Positions 1 to 15,800 of a DNA stretch of 64,000 bases are shown here, piece by piece. The position numbers and the translations under genes are program-made. The notes under the pieces are model-generated. The model ran no database searches. It had not been told where the DNA came from and saw nothing but the letters and a program-made list of their open reading frames with translations. Source of the DNA: Colius striatus (taxonomy: Eukaryota; Chordata; Aves; Coliiformes; Coliidae); assembly GCF_028858725.1 (NCBI RefSeq), contig NC_084781.1, positions 3,418,513-3,482,512 of the forward strand. Reading direction: 5' to 3'. The first letter of the stretch is position 1. Each line of letters opens with the position of its first letter.

Positions 1-813
1 AGTCACTGAATGCAGATGCAAAGAAAAAGGCTTCTCAGGAAATTGCACTGTGTCCCTTAGCTAAAGCTCTAGGATCGTGATGTTGCAATGTCACCATCTA
101 CTGGAAAGACATTTTTGGACATTAAAACCTCACTGAAGAGAAGAGAAAGTGTGAATATGCACTAGGAAGCAATATAGGCTGATGGTCTTGGGAATACCGA
201 TCTTCAGATGGACCTAGTAGAAGCAAGGTGTCCAAGTCTCCTCTGCATCCAGCTGCACCATCTACCACCCGCAGATGAACCAAGTTCATTCTCGTTTCTA
301 TCTAACAGAGCAGCTTGAGACTTGGAAACCTACAAACCCTTCATAAACATGCACTTAAAGCCAGTGTGTGGAACTCCTTTTGCACATCAAAGTGTTACAA
401 CATGTATTTGAAAGCTTAAAGAGATATGGCATGTCACATGAGAAAAGAGAGAACATCGAATCCTATTCCTAAAACAAGACCAGCACTCGAGACAGTCTTT
501 CAGAAAACCAGGAGGAAGGTTTTGTAAAGGCTTGTCTCCAAAATCCCTTTTTTCTGGCTGAGTCAAAACCAAAGCAGAGCTGCATGTTTTAACAGCAGCC
601 AAAAACGCTCAGCTTGCTACTCTAGGACCTTCAAATGATTTGGAAAGAGGTTCACCACTCCTTTGCTACCCTAAAGCGTGAACAACTGTAGAAGTGAAGA
701 GCTAAATGGGACAACCACCCGCTCTCCCACTGGAATTCTTCTCCACACACTGAGACAGGTTTTGGGTACATCTCTCATCTTCACCTCCACTGTTTTACAG
801 ATGAGTATTTTAC
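1..813 (-). other. NCAPD3 intron, part
   Basis: This follows the donor of the exon at 814-893 on the minus strand. I looked for the next conserved exon (the family motif around LAHLLLKRNP) and did not find it here, so it lies beyond the left edge. No repeat or other gene was recognised. Confidence 0.7.
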
Positions 814-3800
814 CTGGCAATATCTGGATTTGGATCCACCAAGACGCTGACAAAACGGAAGAAGAGACTGTCCTTCCATTTCACAAACTCCTCCTGTAAG
901 AAAGCAGCAGACAATGCATTCTCAACCCAAATCAGCAAAAACCTTCAGACTGCAGCATCTGATGGAGCCTGGCAGAATCAGGCAAATGAGTAAGCTGCAC
1001 AACTTCAGATGGAGGTACACAAAATAAACCCTTAAAAGACAATATTTTGGAGGATGCTTTAAACAACATAAAGGCCACAGCAGTAAGCATTTCAGTTTGC
1101 CACAGGTATCCAGAAAAAAAAGCAGAAACATGAAAAATCTGTTCTCCCATCCCAAGGCACACATGCTCTTCAACACTATTCCTGGAGCCAAACACACTCC
1201 AGATCTGCCTTGGTTGGCTTCATGTGAACATCAGGAGGATAAACATCTTGAGCCTCTCAACATTTACATCTTTAGAACAAGAAGTGGAGACAGTAGGAGA
1301 AAAAGGTGCTGGGATGCTTGTTATATTCATTCATATAGGAGTGAAACTGAAGGGAATTGAAAGATACTAAAAGAACACAAGGGAAGTGGTAATGGTTGAC
1401 TAAAAATAACACAGTTGAATAATGAGATTAAGTGTCCTCGATACAATTTCTGCCTATGTAGCAAAACATAAAGCAGTAACCAAATACACAAAGTCTTTGA
1501 TTAAGTATAGATTAATCAAGGTCCAAGTAATACATCCAGTGGTTGGGCTGCCAGTATTCAGCACAGCAGAGGTACTCAAAGGGGATTCTCAGAGCCACGC
1601 TTAGGAGCACGATTTACCTGCAGAAGGTTGGTAAGCAGGATGAGTGTCTGCTTCCGGATGAAGGGCTCTGGGTCCTTGAGGCACAAGGAAATGTTGGGGA
1701 TGTATCTGTCCACCATGGAGGTGTAGCGGACGCAGAGGTCACACATCACGATGACAACGTTATTGCGAACAGCCACGTCGTGGGACACCTCCAGCTCTCG
1801 AGCCAGAGCTGCAATGCATTTCTTTGCCAGATCCTCGTGCTGCAAACACAATTTACCTGTGCAACAGAGACAACGCTGTCAGTGCTGTGAATATATTCTT
1901 CTTCCTAACCACCAGAGCCCAGCTAACGACCTCCTCTGAGTCCAGTGTGAGCTAAGAAAAGAATCGGGAAGTAAACGGGGGAATAAACAACAAACACAAG
2001 CTGAAACTTGATGAGCAATCTGCACCATCTCTCAAAGTAATGATACTTGAAGGAGTTCTTCCAAACTCCTCTTAGACCTATAGCGTGGGTCCCTATGCCA
2101 AATTCCCTCCTTCACAGAGAACTATTTCTGTGTACAGGGTATTATTCAAAGCAGCTAAAAAGAACAGCCCCAGCTGTCATAGGCATAGCAGGGAGACACC
2201 CACCTCTAAGAGCATCACTAAACCAACTTAATATAAAATAGCCTGCATTCTAACATCACTTCTAACTGTTTCTGAGCTCTGTACAGAAGTATTAAGCTCC
2301 CCCAAGCAGTTAAGGAAAGAATAATACTACTTTTATCTGCAGCAAAGAGACTTGTTCCTAACCACAGAGGTACTTCCAAACCAGAACTTTCACTGAGTGC
2401 TCTCCATAATGGTGGAGACATAGATTTGACCAGCCTTCTATCACAAAGCTCTTTGTTCATGCTGAGGAGAACAACTACGTGCAATCATTCTGCTCTGAAC
2501 TGAACCAAAGGCACCAAGTTTTCTTCATCTTCCTTTGAGCACCTTACTGCACAGAAGATGATCCTTCAGCCAGACACCGAGTACAACAGGATTCTGAAGG
2601 ACATGGCTAATTATTGATCATTATTAATGCATTAACCACCTCCAGAAGCAGTCATATAGATGGCAGCATTTTTATAGTTTATGCAACTTGTTACCATGGA
2701 TATATGCATTGCTAAAAGCCATGATGAGGCAATGCAAACATGGAGCACCGTGGCTATCTGTTACAACCAACACAGCTTTTGAGCTGAACTTGAACCAGAA
2801 GGGCTCAGAACTGGATACAGGAGGGTTTGCTTCTGCTGCAGGATGGCACTTACCTAGAGTAATGAATGCATGAGCTCTGACCATTGGAGGCATGGCTGAT
2901 CCTCTGAACTGGGACAGTGGCTGAGAAGATGGGATTTCCTCACTATCTGAAGAGCCAGATACTAGAAAAGAACAGGCCAGGAATGAAAATATGCATCATG
3001 GGTCAACAGGGTTGTCTGTAAATGCAAAATTAAAGGTGGTATGGAGAGAGCCTCACATTGGTTCTTGTTGACAGAAGAAGCCAGTATGGACTGAATCAAA
3101 AGGAAGATGCGTTTCTCCACTTGGGCTGGACACAGCTGTGCAGCCTCACCCAAGATGAAGAGGTGTCTCACCTACAGAGAAAAGACAGCACTGCAGTCAA
3201 AAGGCTTTATGATCATCAAATCCTAAAACTGCCAAGCCCATCACTAAGCCATAGTACTTCTCCAAAAGCAAATGCAAACACCTTCAGGCCTTTCAAGACA
3301 GTGAGCAGAGAAGGTGAAGATCTGAAGCAGAAATGGTGTGTGTATGTGTTGGATATGCTATAATCCCCATATCTACTGCTAAGGTTGAAATACTCCTCAA
3401 AGCATTCCATGAGGTTTACAGACTCATTTTCCCAACCAGCTTGTTTAAGAAGTAGCAGTGAAAAAGCAAAGGAGAAACATGTCATTTTATTCGAAAACAC
3501 ATGGAGTATCTTATCCTTGACGCAACTGCTCATACATGAAACTGTTGTATCCTCCCAGATTCATAAACACCAGGTTTCACTATAAGCTTATATATATGTG
3601 CACATTGATATTTTCCTGGGTAACAGTTATTAGCATGAACTTTAAGGAACATGTTTTCAAGTAGACCTGCACCCTTTGACCCATCTGTGAAGGAGAACCA
3701 GACTTACCAAGAGATCTTCTTGCAGCTGCTCTGTTCCATCCTCTTTGAGGACTATATTTGAAATATAACTTTCACAGGTGGATACTAAATCTCCACACAC

Positions 3801-6800
3801 CTGGTTGAGCAGCTCCTGTTCCATAATTAAAGGAAATTAATTGGGCACTTGATTAATTAAACAAAATGTAGCTGTAATATCTGGCCATACATGAATCTCT
3901 AATCTGAAAATCCTTACATCCTTCAAACTACTGAAGGTGCTACTGAAATCAATCAGGCAGTGCCTGAGAGCTTTCAAACTCTTCCTGCATATCAAAGGAT
4001 GCCTGCAAGTGTCAAAACACCTTGGAGAATCTGGGTTTTAATGATCAACAGGCCTAAGTTTACTTCATTACAGAAATCACACAGATTTCAACAAAAAGGG
4101 CTTAGGTGACCGTTTCATGTATATCCAACACATTTGAGGTTGCCTGTGAAAGTGTTATTGGGAAAATGCAGTTCCATTAAATGAAAAAAAACAATGTGAA
4201 TTCCAAGGAATGGAAGGGAAGCAAAAGGTACATGAAGGCACAGCAATAGGTCTCCTTTAGGAACTCTCTAAACTTTGACCAAAGGCAAATACAAGGCACT
4301 TCAGGTGGGGGCAAAAAACCCCAAGCCTTCTGAAGCAAGAATATTTCTTACAAGTCCATCCTTAGAACAGACTCAAGTTGCTGGAGTCAGATCTTTATTT
4401 AGATCTTATCAACATACTGACTGGGGACAGAAGCTGCCTTCAAAAGACAGCCCTCCTAAGTGTGAAACAAGCTATTTTAAGAGATGTATTTTAAGTCATA
4501 CCTGTGCCTTCTCCAGCACATCTGCATATGCACGGCAGAGCTTCTGCAGAGTTTCTACAGCTGGGCTGATTACCTCCAAGGGACACTCAGACTCCTTCAG
4601 CCAGCACTTGATATGCTCTGAAAAGCACACCACACACCTAAAATGAGTATTTTCTAAGCCTATCAACTGCTTATGGAGAACAATCAACCGTTAAGATGAG
4701 AGGCATGAACCCTGCCTTCTCTTCTGCAGTTTCTCAGAGCCACTCACCAATCAGCTTCTCACAGGTGCTTTTAGGGAGGTGCTTTGCTATGTGACCAATG
4801 ACACACAGCATATGTCCTATAGTATCAGTGCTCACATTCTGTTGCCTGAAAAACAGCAGAGCAGACAAACTACCATTAACACCAGAGAACGACACCAAAT
4901 CACAGTAGAAAGATCTTTTCATCTGGGACATGCATTATTAAAGACAGACCTGTCAAACCAAATGAGAACTCAAAAAGCTTAAGGCAACAGTTGGTTACTG
5001 CACAAATCTGCAGGCCATTGCTTGCCTCCTAGCTGCAGAACCAATTGCATGAATAAAGAACTGTGATCTAAGCAGCTAAAGCAATCTGCCTCTGCAAGGA
5101 CAGAAAGTGCTCACTTGCTTTGTTCCTCCTCTCCGTCCCCATTTCTTTCCTGCAGAACAGAGGATGGAGTTCAAAGCACACACATATACCTGCTGACACT
5201 GTCCCAGGATTCAATGATCTTGGAATAATCCAGCTTGGGTGAAGAACCTGACACTTTAGCAAGCAGCATCCAAGCTGGCACAGCATGCTCTGTTTCCACA
5301 TGAGACATGACGTTATTAATCAAAGTGGAGGTGAACTTATTCTGTCTGGCCCACATATGAAAAGCTTTGTTCAAGTAACGGCTGCAGGGAAGAAAGATAA
5401 GAAAAAGTAAGTTAAAGGAGGAGTCAACAAAACAATTGGTCTTAGGCATGGGCAGTAAAATCCAACATCCCTGTCCAGGATACACTGGGCGACACAACAA
5501 AGCTGCTATTGCTTGGTGTGCCCACTACCCAGAACACGTAGGGTTTTCCACTATGTATTTTACTAGCGGTATTCTCAGTCTTTCAGTTCATAATCCTGTC
5601 TACAGAGCTGGCATACAAGCATAGATGCAGTGCTCTGTGTTAGTAAGACAGAAGGTCCAACTGATAACATGCCACATCAAGAAAAGATCATCTCATCTAC
5701 CTGTAATGAAGACTTTCTAGTAGTTGCTATTTAATACCCATGATAGGGCAGGATACAGAAACATTAAGGCACCATAACTTGCTCATTTTTCTATTTAACT
5801 CTAGTTACCTACTTCACAATGAAAGAGTTCTGAGATTTATCAGGCGGCAAGGTACTCCAAGGTCAGGAAGAAAAAGGTACCATGAATCTGCAAACTGTTT
5901 TACAAAATACCCCAAATTAGAACGCTGACAGTTTCACAGATTGGCAAAGCAGCACAGCCAGTATCTCATTTTCTATTTCTGAGCTATTATGCCCTGTTGA
6001 CTAATAAACATACAGCTGTCTTTAATCAATGTTGTGTCCTTGTCATACTATGTGTCATCCCACTTCTGCTGCTCCTTCCCACAGCATTCTGCAAAAGGCA
6101 GAACAATTCTATTTGTCATAAGACAAGTAACATATTGTACATCAGAATTAATAAAAGGTGATGTTCTCCTTCCTTTATATATCCTCTCTTACTTCTGTCA
6201 TCAGAACACCTCCATTTGACTTAAATATTCATGCTGCTATCAACACATCCAGAACAGCATACAACACTCCTGTAGATTAACACTCAAGTTCAGGGAGAGA
6301 GCACAGGTAACAAGAGCAGCCAGTGACAATACTTGACACAAGAGGAAACTGAACTCTTCTGGCCAACTGCCAGCTTGTCCATGCCCGAGAGAGCAAGCCA
6401 AGCACCTCACAACATGACAGTTTCCATCCCTAGCAGTAATGTGCACTTATACTGACTGTTTCAAGCAGGAAATTCAAATAGCTTAAAAAAAACCAACCCC
6501 CAGTCAACTCAGTTCTTTGCCCTGGCACAACAGATGGCACGTGCATTTACACAATATGTAAACTATGATGCCTAACGGTCAGTGAATGAGAGCACTGAGA
6601 GTAAACCCTTATCTCAGCCCTCCAGTCAACAGCCCATTCCAGTCTGTAAAGGAAAAGTTGCACATTCTAAAGGGATTAAGAGTAAAAACATGTTCTGACA
6701 TAGCAAAGGCAATAAAACCAATAAATGCATTGGACAAAGGGTTGTTATGGAAAAGCCATCAGAGCCTGCAACCAAGGGGAACGTGCACTTACTGCAGCTC

Positions 6801-9800
6801 CTGGCTTTCTGAAGTCAAGAGGGTGAGAAGATCCCACGCCAGAGCCTGCTTTCCATCTTCTTTCCTGGATTTACTGTAAGATGTTATGTTTTGCAACAAA
6901 AGCTGATCGAGGCAATCCAAGGCCTTTTCCTGCACTGAACTTTCAGGGTCCATCACTACGGGCACCACTCCGTTTAGCCAGGCCTTCTGCACTAGAACAT
7001 TACTGTGCTGAGACTGAAAGACACGTTCTATTAGAAACATTTTTAAACCATTGGAATCTTACATGCACAGGTAAGATCAGCAAAGGCCTAGAAACCTCCA
7101 GATCTAGCTACTAACTTGGAAAATAAATGTTGATGAACCTGAGCACGCTGTTCAGCTAGCACTGCAATCTGGCAACATATGGCACATGGGAACCTGTTTC
7201 TCCTTGGCATCACACAGTATTTGATCATATCTATGATCAAGCTACCTGGTGCTTCTGCTGAAGCACTGCAATACTTTGTTGTGAAACCCTATAAATAATT
7301 ATAACAGTATTGCAATAAAGCTGTACAGCAGATGATTTAACACTAAAAAAAGAGCTTTGCTTAATATAAACCCTATGTGCCAAGCCTAAGTTACTGACCC
7401 TTTGTGAATAAATAGGAAAGAAAAATACTGCAGTGCTACCATCTACATGTTACATCTTAGTAAAGTGATTTGGATTCTTGGGTTTTTTCAACTCAAGAAG
7501 ACCAGCAACACCATTTTCTCCGTGACACACAAATCAGCAGTCAGGAAAAGAAATGCTTCCAACAGTTGGAAGTGCTCTGCATAAATCACATGTATAAGAA
7601 TGAGTCACGGCTTCCAAGTCAAAAGGTAACACAGAAATTAAGACACAGTCATAAAATGAAACTCACTGAACGAACAACAGATTTGTCCCTTTCCTCCCTC
7701 TTTGAACCCACGGTTCTCTCAGCTCATGAGATGTGTTTCTCACCAGGAGCAGCTCTGTTATGGACTGCAGCGCCTGCTTCCGCACGGAAATGGAGGGGTC
7801 CCGGCAGCGGTCCTGAAGGGCAGACAAATCTTCTGCAGTACAAGGGACCACTTTGTGCTTCAGCATGTTCATAAAAACCTGCAAGTCAAGCATCAGCGTG
7901 ACTTGGTGGGGAATATATGCCATGTGCACCGAGTAGCACATCAAAAATACAATCTACCCCCTACCAACTTTAACCAGAGATTAATTTACCTCACTGAGAT
8001 TGAAGCATCACATGAACAATTTATGAGTACTGGGCACAACCAGAGGCTTTGAATGGAACAGAAAATATCTTTTCAGTCATTCCAATTTTATAACAGTGTT
8101 TGGATAGGGTCAATGTCACAAGTTCCCCTGGAAAATAACCTGTCTCTTGTATGAACTTTGTCTTTTACTTGGTAACAAGGAAAAGGGGACTTTTTTAATC
8201 TCTATTTTGTATCTGATCGAAAAGTATTAACCCAAAACAAGTGGAAACCCATAAGTAGGAAGCTCAAATCAGTGTGTGAACTAAGGGGAAAGAGCTGGGG
8301 TGAAGAGGACTAACAGAGGAAGCCAGACAACAGCAGATGTGTATTCTTTGAACTGACATTTTCATTGAAGGATGTCTCTTTAAAAGCCAATGACTTCATT
8401 AAAAACCCAAGGAACAAGCAAAGCCACGCACACCTCAGAAAGAGGCTGGATATAACCTAATCTCTTTGTTACCAAGGTCAAAACAAACTAAGCAGCTAAT
8501 ATGCCTCAGTTTATAAGGAAGTCGCTTAATTGAAATGCCTATTGACATTTGAAGAGAGCCTCTCTTTCTAAATGACAGAATAAGAGAATGCCAGCAGGAG
8601 TACTAGAAAAATTTTCCATCATCATGCTTGCATTATTTCCCCTGCAGGCACTCTGCAGGCATAGCAGGGAGATACAGGTGGGCAAAGTTATATACAGCTC
8701 GCTACAGCACTCCGGCCTAATTACGTATCGTAACGGCATTCTGGGTAGTTGCTGAGAACAGGGAAGCGTGGGAGAAACACCGTACCTGGAGGGCAGACTT
8801 CCTCACATTGGTCTTCTCATCCGCTGCTCTCAGTCTCAACATGGCCATGACTTCTTTTCCTATCCAAAACGGTGACAAAAAGAAATGACCCACACCACCA
8901 CCGAGCAGCACCGTCACATCAACACTGCAGCACCAAGGAGGAGCGCGGCTCTGAGCTTGCCTGAATACTGATTTGTTGCCCGAGACTTGCAAAGGGCAAG
9001 AGAAAACTGAACAAAAAAACTGAACAAAGCACAACAAAAACCACCTGAAGTAATGGATTTAGAATCGGGTATAAAGCCAGAGAGGGAAAAACCCCAACAA
9101 AGTGAGGCACTGAATCATTTGATAAGATGTGGCAATAAGAAACACAAACTTGTGTCACATTTATTTGTATATCTAACAAGATGTTGTGGTGCCTTCACAG
9201 TGTGAAAGCTCAGATGAATCCTGCACAGTCCTAACAAAAGCCTGTAGCACAGGCAAGCCTGCTGCCTGTGGGAAAAGCATGTTGAGGGCAGACCACTGAC
9301 CAAGGGATCCAATGCAGCCCCAAGACAGGTTCCCAGGCTTGTATGCTGAGAGCTTACAATGCCTCCAAGCTCTTGTGAGTTCTGCCTCAGAGCTCCACAC
9401 AGTACAAAGTATTAATACATGAACTGATGTGTTTTACAGAGGAGAAATGACTCCATTTATGAACTTGACTGAATTCCTTGAGGCTGCAGAATGGCAGCTG
9501 CAAAGAACCCAAGAGTCTACAAGGAAATCAGAACCTCTCTCTGAACGTCAAGTTAGGCCTCAGATTTTGCTCTCCGTGGCAGCTCATTTCTGCACTTTCT
9601 TGGGAAAAATACATAATGGAGATGACAGTTTATTAAATGACAGTCAACTGAAGACATAGAGCCACAATCAATTACTTCTCACCTTCTGAATCATTCAAAT
9701 GGACTACTGACAAGCTGGCAATACTGACTTCAAGCATTCTGCCATTGCTTGTAAGGTTTGTGTTTATTGATGTTTCTTAGATATTAGAGCATTAAGGTTT

Positions 9801-12800
9801 CCCAAATATATGCCAAATTTAGAGACCTGTCACTTAGAGAGGTTCCTGTGGAGATCTACTCTCTTGCCATTAAGAAACAGGGTTAGTGACAAGGGAATTA
9901 ATCAAAAATAGTTTGAAATCAACAAATCATTTTTTACTGAAGGAAGCAAAGGGTCTTTGATCTGTGCTTTAACTGCAATCGCATCCTCCTGAGAGCAGCT
10001 GACAGAAAAAAACCCCACAGGATCTTTTTATTGCCAGATTTTGCCATTTAAATAGCCCAGCTCTGCTGAAGGTGACCAAATCTGCTCAAATCATCACCCT
10101 TGGCCACCTGACATTGATTTTACATGCAGTGACATAGAAAACAAGGGAAAAAACCCCACCAAACCCAAACCAAATGGCTCAGAACTATCAAAGGAACAAA
10201 ATATTTGTGTACTGTTGGGCAGTGGTAACCCTGCAGTGCATACCTCACTCTGCACCCTTCTTATCTTTGCCATTGTGCATTAGCACGTTCTGGCTCTCCT
10301 CAGCTATTATTTATTTCACTTTTAGAATATGAGCTGTTTGGTCTCCACAGAAGTGCAAAATTAGCACAAGCTTAAGCCCAACACAGGCGTGTGCCAGACA
10401 GCTTTGCTAATGCACCTTGACTGACTTGGACAGCCCTGTATTTCAGCTATTCTCTCGAGCTCCAGACAGTCCTTTTTCATCCAATCCTTTTCTTAATTTG
10501 TTTTGCCAAGTGCCAAATGTATGCTCAGCTGGGTATCAGATACAAAACCAGGCATCCTCTGCACAAGGAGGCTGCAACTAAACAGGGAATACACAATGCC
10601 TTAAGAGGCCTGGAGGACTTTTCTATCTGAGAGAGCAGATTAACAAAATTTATCAGTGAAATGTTTTAAAAGAAAGCTTTCAATGGAAAAGATTGGAGCC
10701 TGGCTCATGGAGATAGGGAGAGAGATCCCATGCGAAGAGCAGCATGAGACGTGTAACAAAGACACAAATGCAGGATGTGAACCAAGCAGCGAATTGAATT
10801 GTCAGCAGTTCAAGAGAGGTGAACAGCAAGAACTGAGAGCAAAGATACTGAGAGCAACAATATTGGCAGAGGCCTAAAGGTTAGGAAGAAAAGCTTTCAC
10901 ACAGAAGAGGAAAAGAAAGGAAGAGATTCAAAGAAGGAACACTGTGGCCACAAAAGCCAACTAACATGCTGATTTCATGCTATCAACAAATTAGAATTAG
11001 CTGCTTGCCATTCTGCATCTGCCCAGTTAACCTCACACTTGGCTTTCACCTCCAGCCAACTCCTGATGCAGCAGTGAAGTGAACTCTGCCGTACATAACG
11101 GTGCTAGGCAGAGGTGCTGGGTTTTACCTAGCAAAAACATATTAGTTCGTTGTGCACTGGAGCACGAGATTTAATTACCCTTAAACTTATGGAGTTACAA
11201 TTGTTATATTCCACATCAATTACCATCCTTTTTAGAAAGGATAAATCACCTGCTTTTCAACAAGTGTTGACACCACATTAGTACAAATGAACATCAGCAT
11301 TCCACAACTAAATGTATTTTTCAAACTTGAGTGGAAATACTATTTCCTTATGGCTGGCACTTCCATCCCCTTCATGGCCCTTAAGTGTTTCCTAACAGCT
11401 CTACAAAGCTCCCTCTGCTTTCTTGGAAAAACAGACAACAAAAAGGCTTCAAAAAGTCTAATTTCAATGAAGGTTTTCAAGAGTTGGCCAAAAAGGCCAG
11501 TAAAATGTGGACCTACCATCATGCACAGCAGTATTGCTGCTGTCTGTCAACTCGATAGTCTTGAAAGTCGGTAAGGTCTTCAGAGGATGGTTGGACAGAG
11601 CTGAAAGGAAAGTTCAAAGCTTAAGAATTAAAAAGCAAAAAAGACATATGTTCACCCAGCAGAATGGTTCACTCTTAAACAGAGAGCCTCATGCATGCCC
11701 TAGGTTTTACAGATAGGCATATTTTTAGAAAATGGCATGCCAAAAAAAGCCTGAGACTTACTAGAAGAGAATGACTCTATACCTTCTGCACTGACTATGG
11801 AACTCGCAGTGTTGGTGTTTGCTTCCAGAACTGTATGGTCAGAGGCTGCCAAAAATAAATGAAAAGAAAAAGAGAATTAAAAGGAGTATTTTAATTGCAC
11901 ATATTCTGTCATTGCAGATCTTTTTTTCAGGCAAGTACTCTAACTGTAGGATGCTATATGCATACTTCTGAATTGTGCCATCTGGCCTTTACCACACCTG
12001 AGGGAGTTCAGAATGCCAATCACGAACAAAACAACTTAGCAGAAGCAAAAGGCAACTCGAGATTTAATCAACTGTCAGGCAAGAATGAACTTCTCTTTTT
12101 TTTTTTCCCAATGAGCAATTTCACTCATCTGTAAACATCCTTCAAAGGTATCTCGTGGAGGAATCTATTTAGAACTGATATACAAGAATAAATCCCTTCC
12201 AAATATAAGGCTTCATGCGTAACAAGAGTCAGCCATTACTTCTCATTATGACACAATACACAAGGACACCACGTGCAGATTTTTAAGTTCCTGACAAACA
12301 GTTCTCCTATCTCCCACTAATTATTCCCTAGAATGTTCAAGAAATATTTTCTATTTTCCCCAGAAAACTTACACCTCTGTAGTAAGTCCTGTATACTCTC
12401 CAAGGCAGCAGCAGCTTTCATTTCTAGGCAGTGGGCAAAGCTGCTCAAGGCTTTGCTACGGACCGTGGGTGCTTTGTCCGAACACCGGCCAAACACCATC
12501 ACCTGCACTAAGAACTTATGCCTCAGAAACTTCTGATGATCCAGGGACAAGGAGCTGTCAAAGTTCCTCTCGGGCACATCCAGCAAAGCTAATGCTACAT
12601 CAAGAGCAAACACTCTGTAGGCAATCTGTTGGGAAGAAAAAGCAGGCGAGGTGCTCTGTCAGTGTAAGCAGAGACACAGGCATTGCCTACCCTCTTTGCC
12701 CATGTTTAGGTACTAAAAATAACAACAATGCTCTATCAGAAGCATGGAACACCAAGGAGCTGTACTTACTTTCGTGTTGTGTGAGTATTTATAAAGCCAA

Positions 12801-15800
12801 GCCATGAAGTCAGCAAACTCGATACAAGGGAGTTTATTCAGCAAAGTCACCAAGGCCTGAGCAGCGTATGTGCGATAATCAGCCTTATCTGGGACCTAAA
12901 AGAAAAGGGCAATTGCATGGTATGAGCTTTTGATGCTTTGCTCTAGAAGCCAGAATGGCATTTCAGGGGTTAAGGGGTTATTTTTTTGTTTAATGAGGTG
13001 ATACTATCACAGTTCCCTTGGTCACTACCTCAGCATTCACCTACAACCACCCAGCAAATCCCCCAAGGCAAAGGGGCAGCTTAAATGAAATCCAGAGGCA
13101 GTTTTTCTACATGGCAGAGAGTTAGCAAGGCAAAGAGCTGAGTCATAATCTTCATTTTTTTCTCTACTCAAAACAGTGGTAAAAGCAAGTGCAAATTTTG
13201 GAAAGGTCACGATTGTGATGAGGGGGAAGTGTTCACCCTCAGTACTCTCTCAGGGTGCCACACTATTTTTAAGATGTCTAAAAACGCCGACAGAGATCAA
13301 AACAAACCACAATCAGGCTGTCAAGACATTTGCAAATGATGAACACCTTTTCATTCCTTGCAAAACACTGTGAAAATGGATTTCCTAACTATTACAGATA
13401 CTGCAGTGTGTCCACACATGAATTCTTCAGCTCGAGACGCCACGAAGCTCTGCGTACCTTGGTACAGATGTGTTGCAGTAATATTCGAAGGACAGGAAAA
13501 ACAACTTCTTTCTGCTCATCTACTACAGAACTGCACGGAAGAAAAAGAGGCAGGTTTTAATAAGGCTGGTTTTGTAACAGCAGAAATCAAGTCAAGGACA
13601 CGGCTTTTGGAATGCATTGCTAAAGTCAGGAAGAGTTTGTGTCGTAGAAGTGTGAGCGCTGCCTCAAGAGAGCACAGACCTACTCACTCCATACATTAAC
13701 CTGGCTTTGCAGGCAGAAAACGTGTCTTCCAACACACGCAGAAGGAGCATATGAAAAGCTTCTTTATTCTTAATCTACTCACTGTATGTTGTGTGGAGAA
13801 CTCTGCACAAACTACGTTTTCCAGCAACACTGATCGCCACACAGAGGGAGTAATGAACACAGCAAAATATGTCTTTAGGCAGGAGAAAGCAAAGGACTAA
13901 GGGGAACCAAGCTCCAGATGAATCTTTCATTTCCTTTACAATACTTAGTAGTAAAGCACAAGACCTGAAAAACTGTCTGCAAAGCAAAACACAGAAGACA
14001 GGTCTCTTCCACTCGCTGCCACTTCTCTGTCAAACAGAACCTTCCTTCCCCTCCACCAGCAAATTCAGTGAATTCCCATTACAGACATTTTAATTAAACC
14101 TCATTTACACAAACAGCTTCAAAGTCAGTGCCAGTTTGTCTCATCCCTTTATCAACTAAACAGTAAAGCAAAGGCATATCAGAAGAAAGAGCAGACATAT
14201 CCAGGAAGGGTAGTGCCAGAGTTCTGTACTTCACCTGATGAATTTTATAGCCTGATTCCTGGCACTGATCGTGGCTGATGTGATTGCAAGGACTGCACAT
14301 CTGGAACCTCCACCACTTTCCAGCATAAGAATGACATTGAGGATTCGCTGGAAGATACCACGAAGGATCTGGAAAGAAAAGGTTGCTTTCAGGGTTGTTT
14401 CAGTAGCAACTGGAGCCCATGGATTAGCCTTCTGATAGGATCTATAATTCTGAACCAAACCAGCTTAGATCCAGATAATAGCACCTGTCAAAATAGAGGA
14501 CTCCTAGGAGAATAATTAACACACACACCACCTGTCCTAGCTGTCATGTTCTCATACAAGCTCAGTAAGGCTGAGAACAGGAATAGATCCCCTCCAAGGC
14601 AGCAGACTTCACTTTTCCAGAGGTGTTTGGAATTTGAGGAAATTCACTGGATTTTGTCAAGAAGACATCTTAATCTAATTGTGTGGTTTTACCACCATGT
14701 GCACTTGAACTTTTGGAGCTTCCTCACTGCCATGTTTTGAGACCATGGCACGCCTCAGTACCCTGACATTCATTGAGTAGTCCAACAGAAGAGGATGGGG
14801 AGGTGAGGCTGGGCTGAGAAGGACAGATACTAAGTCTTCCTGAACTGAAAAGCCAAGGAGGTCGAAATGCACAGATCTGAGGCTGCTAAAGCTGGGCTGA
14901 CACTTAGGTACATGTCAGGTTGGTGTGTACTGAGCTCCAGGCTTTCCTGACTAGACAGTCACCCTGGCTCACTCACAACTACCTCTGATGGGCTCACAGA
15001 GAGTGGCAAACACATCAGCATGGTCACACCCAGGGCTGAAAAGCCCCATCCACTGCAGCACACCGATAAGTGGAGATGACATAGTGAGCTTGACAACTGA
15101 GCAAAATTTAGAATGTAAAGCTGCAGACACCTTTCTGGTTGAACTGGAACGTCCCATAACGACAGGACAGTCTCTGAATGACAATCACTTTCCCTACCAT
15201 CATCTGCGCATTGCACTTGCCCATCATGCCTCGCTGCTGCACAACCCAGCACCACCGCACGCTGCCAAGCGGTGCTGCAGCTCCACCTAGCAGGAAACAA
15301 GAGAACTCCAGGCAAAGGCAGTAACCTGGAATTCTCTTAACAGACAGCGATCTAATGCCACTATAGCCATCCATCCCTGTTTTCAGTTCACTCGCCACAA
15401 GAGTCACTAGAGTGCAGAATTCAACGATCACGAACTGCATCATCGTACAAGCCCAAGTAAATAAGGACTGAGGTAACACTTTGCCTCTGATCTGGCAGAC
15501 ATAAACACACAAAAAGCAAAACTAATCTATAGCAAAAAAAAATGTGCAAGCCAAAGTGATCTACAGAGGGAACAGTACAGCAGTGAGAATTCTGCCCCAC
15601 TTTTACCTTATCTTCTGTACCATGTAGAGGGGAACACAGCAATCGCAGTCCATGATAGGCCAGCTCAGGAATGTAGTTAGCTTTGTTAACATTCCTAGGC
15701 AGAAGAAAGCAAAGAGATGTCTTCATCTCTCATCAGAGAAACATTTACTTCAACTGTTACGACTAAACATGCTTGTTGACTGGAAAACATCCAATATTCA

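Noticed and set aside
10656-10877. A 73-codon plus-strand frame in an NCAPD3 intron.
   Set aside because: No recognised homology, no splice or promoter context, and length within chance for this base composition.
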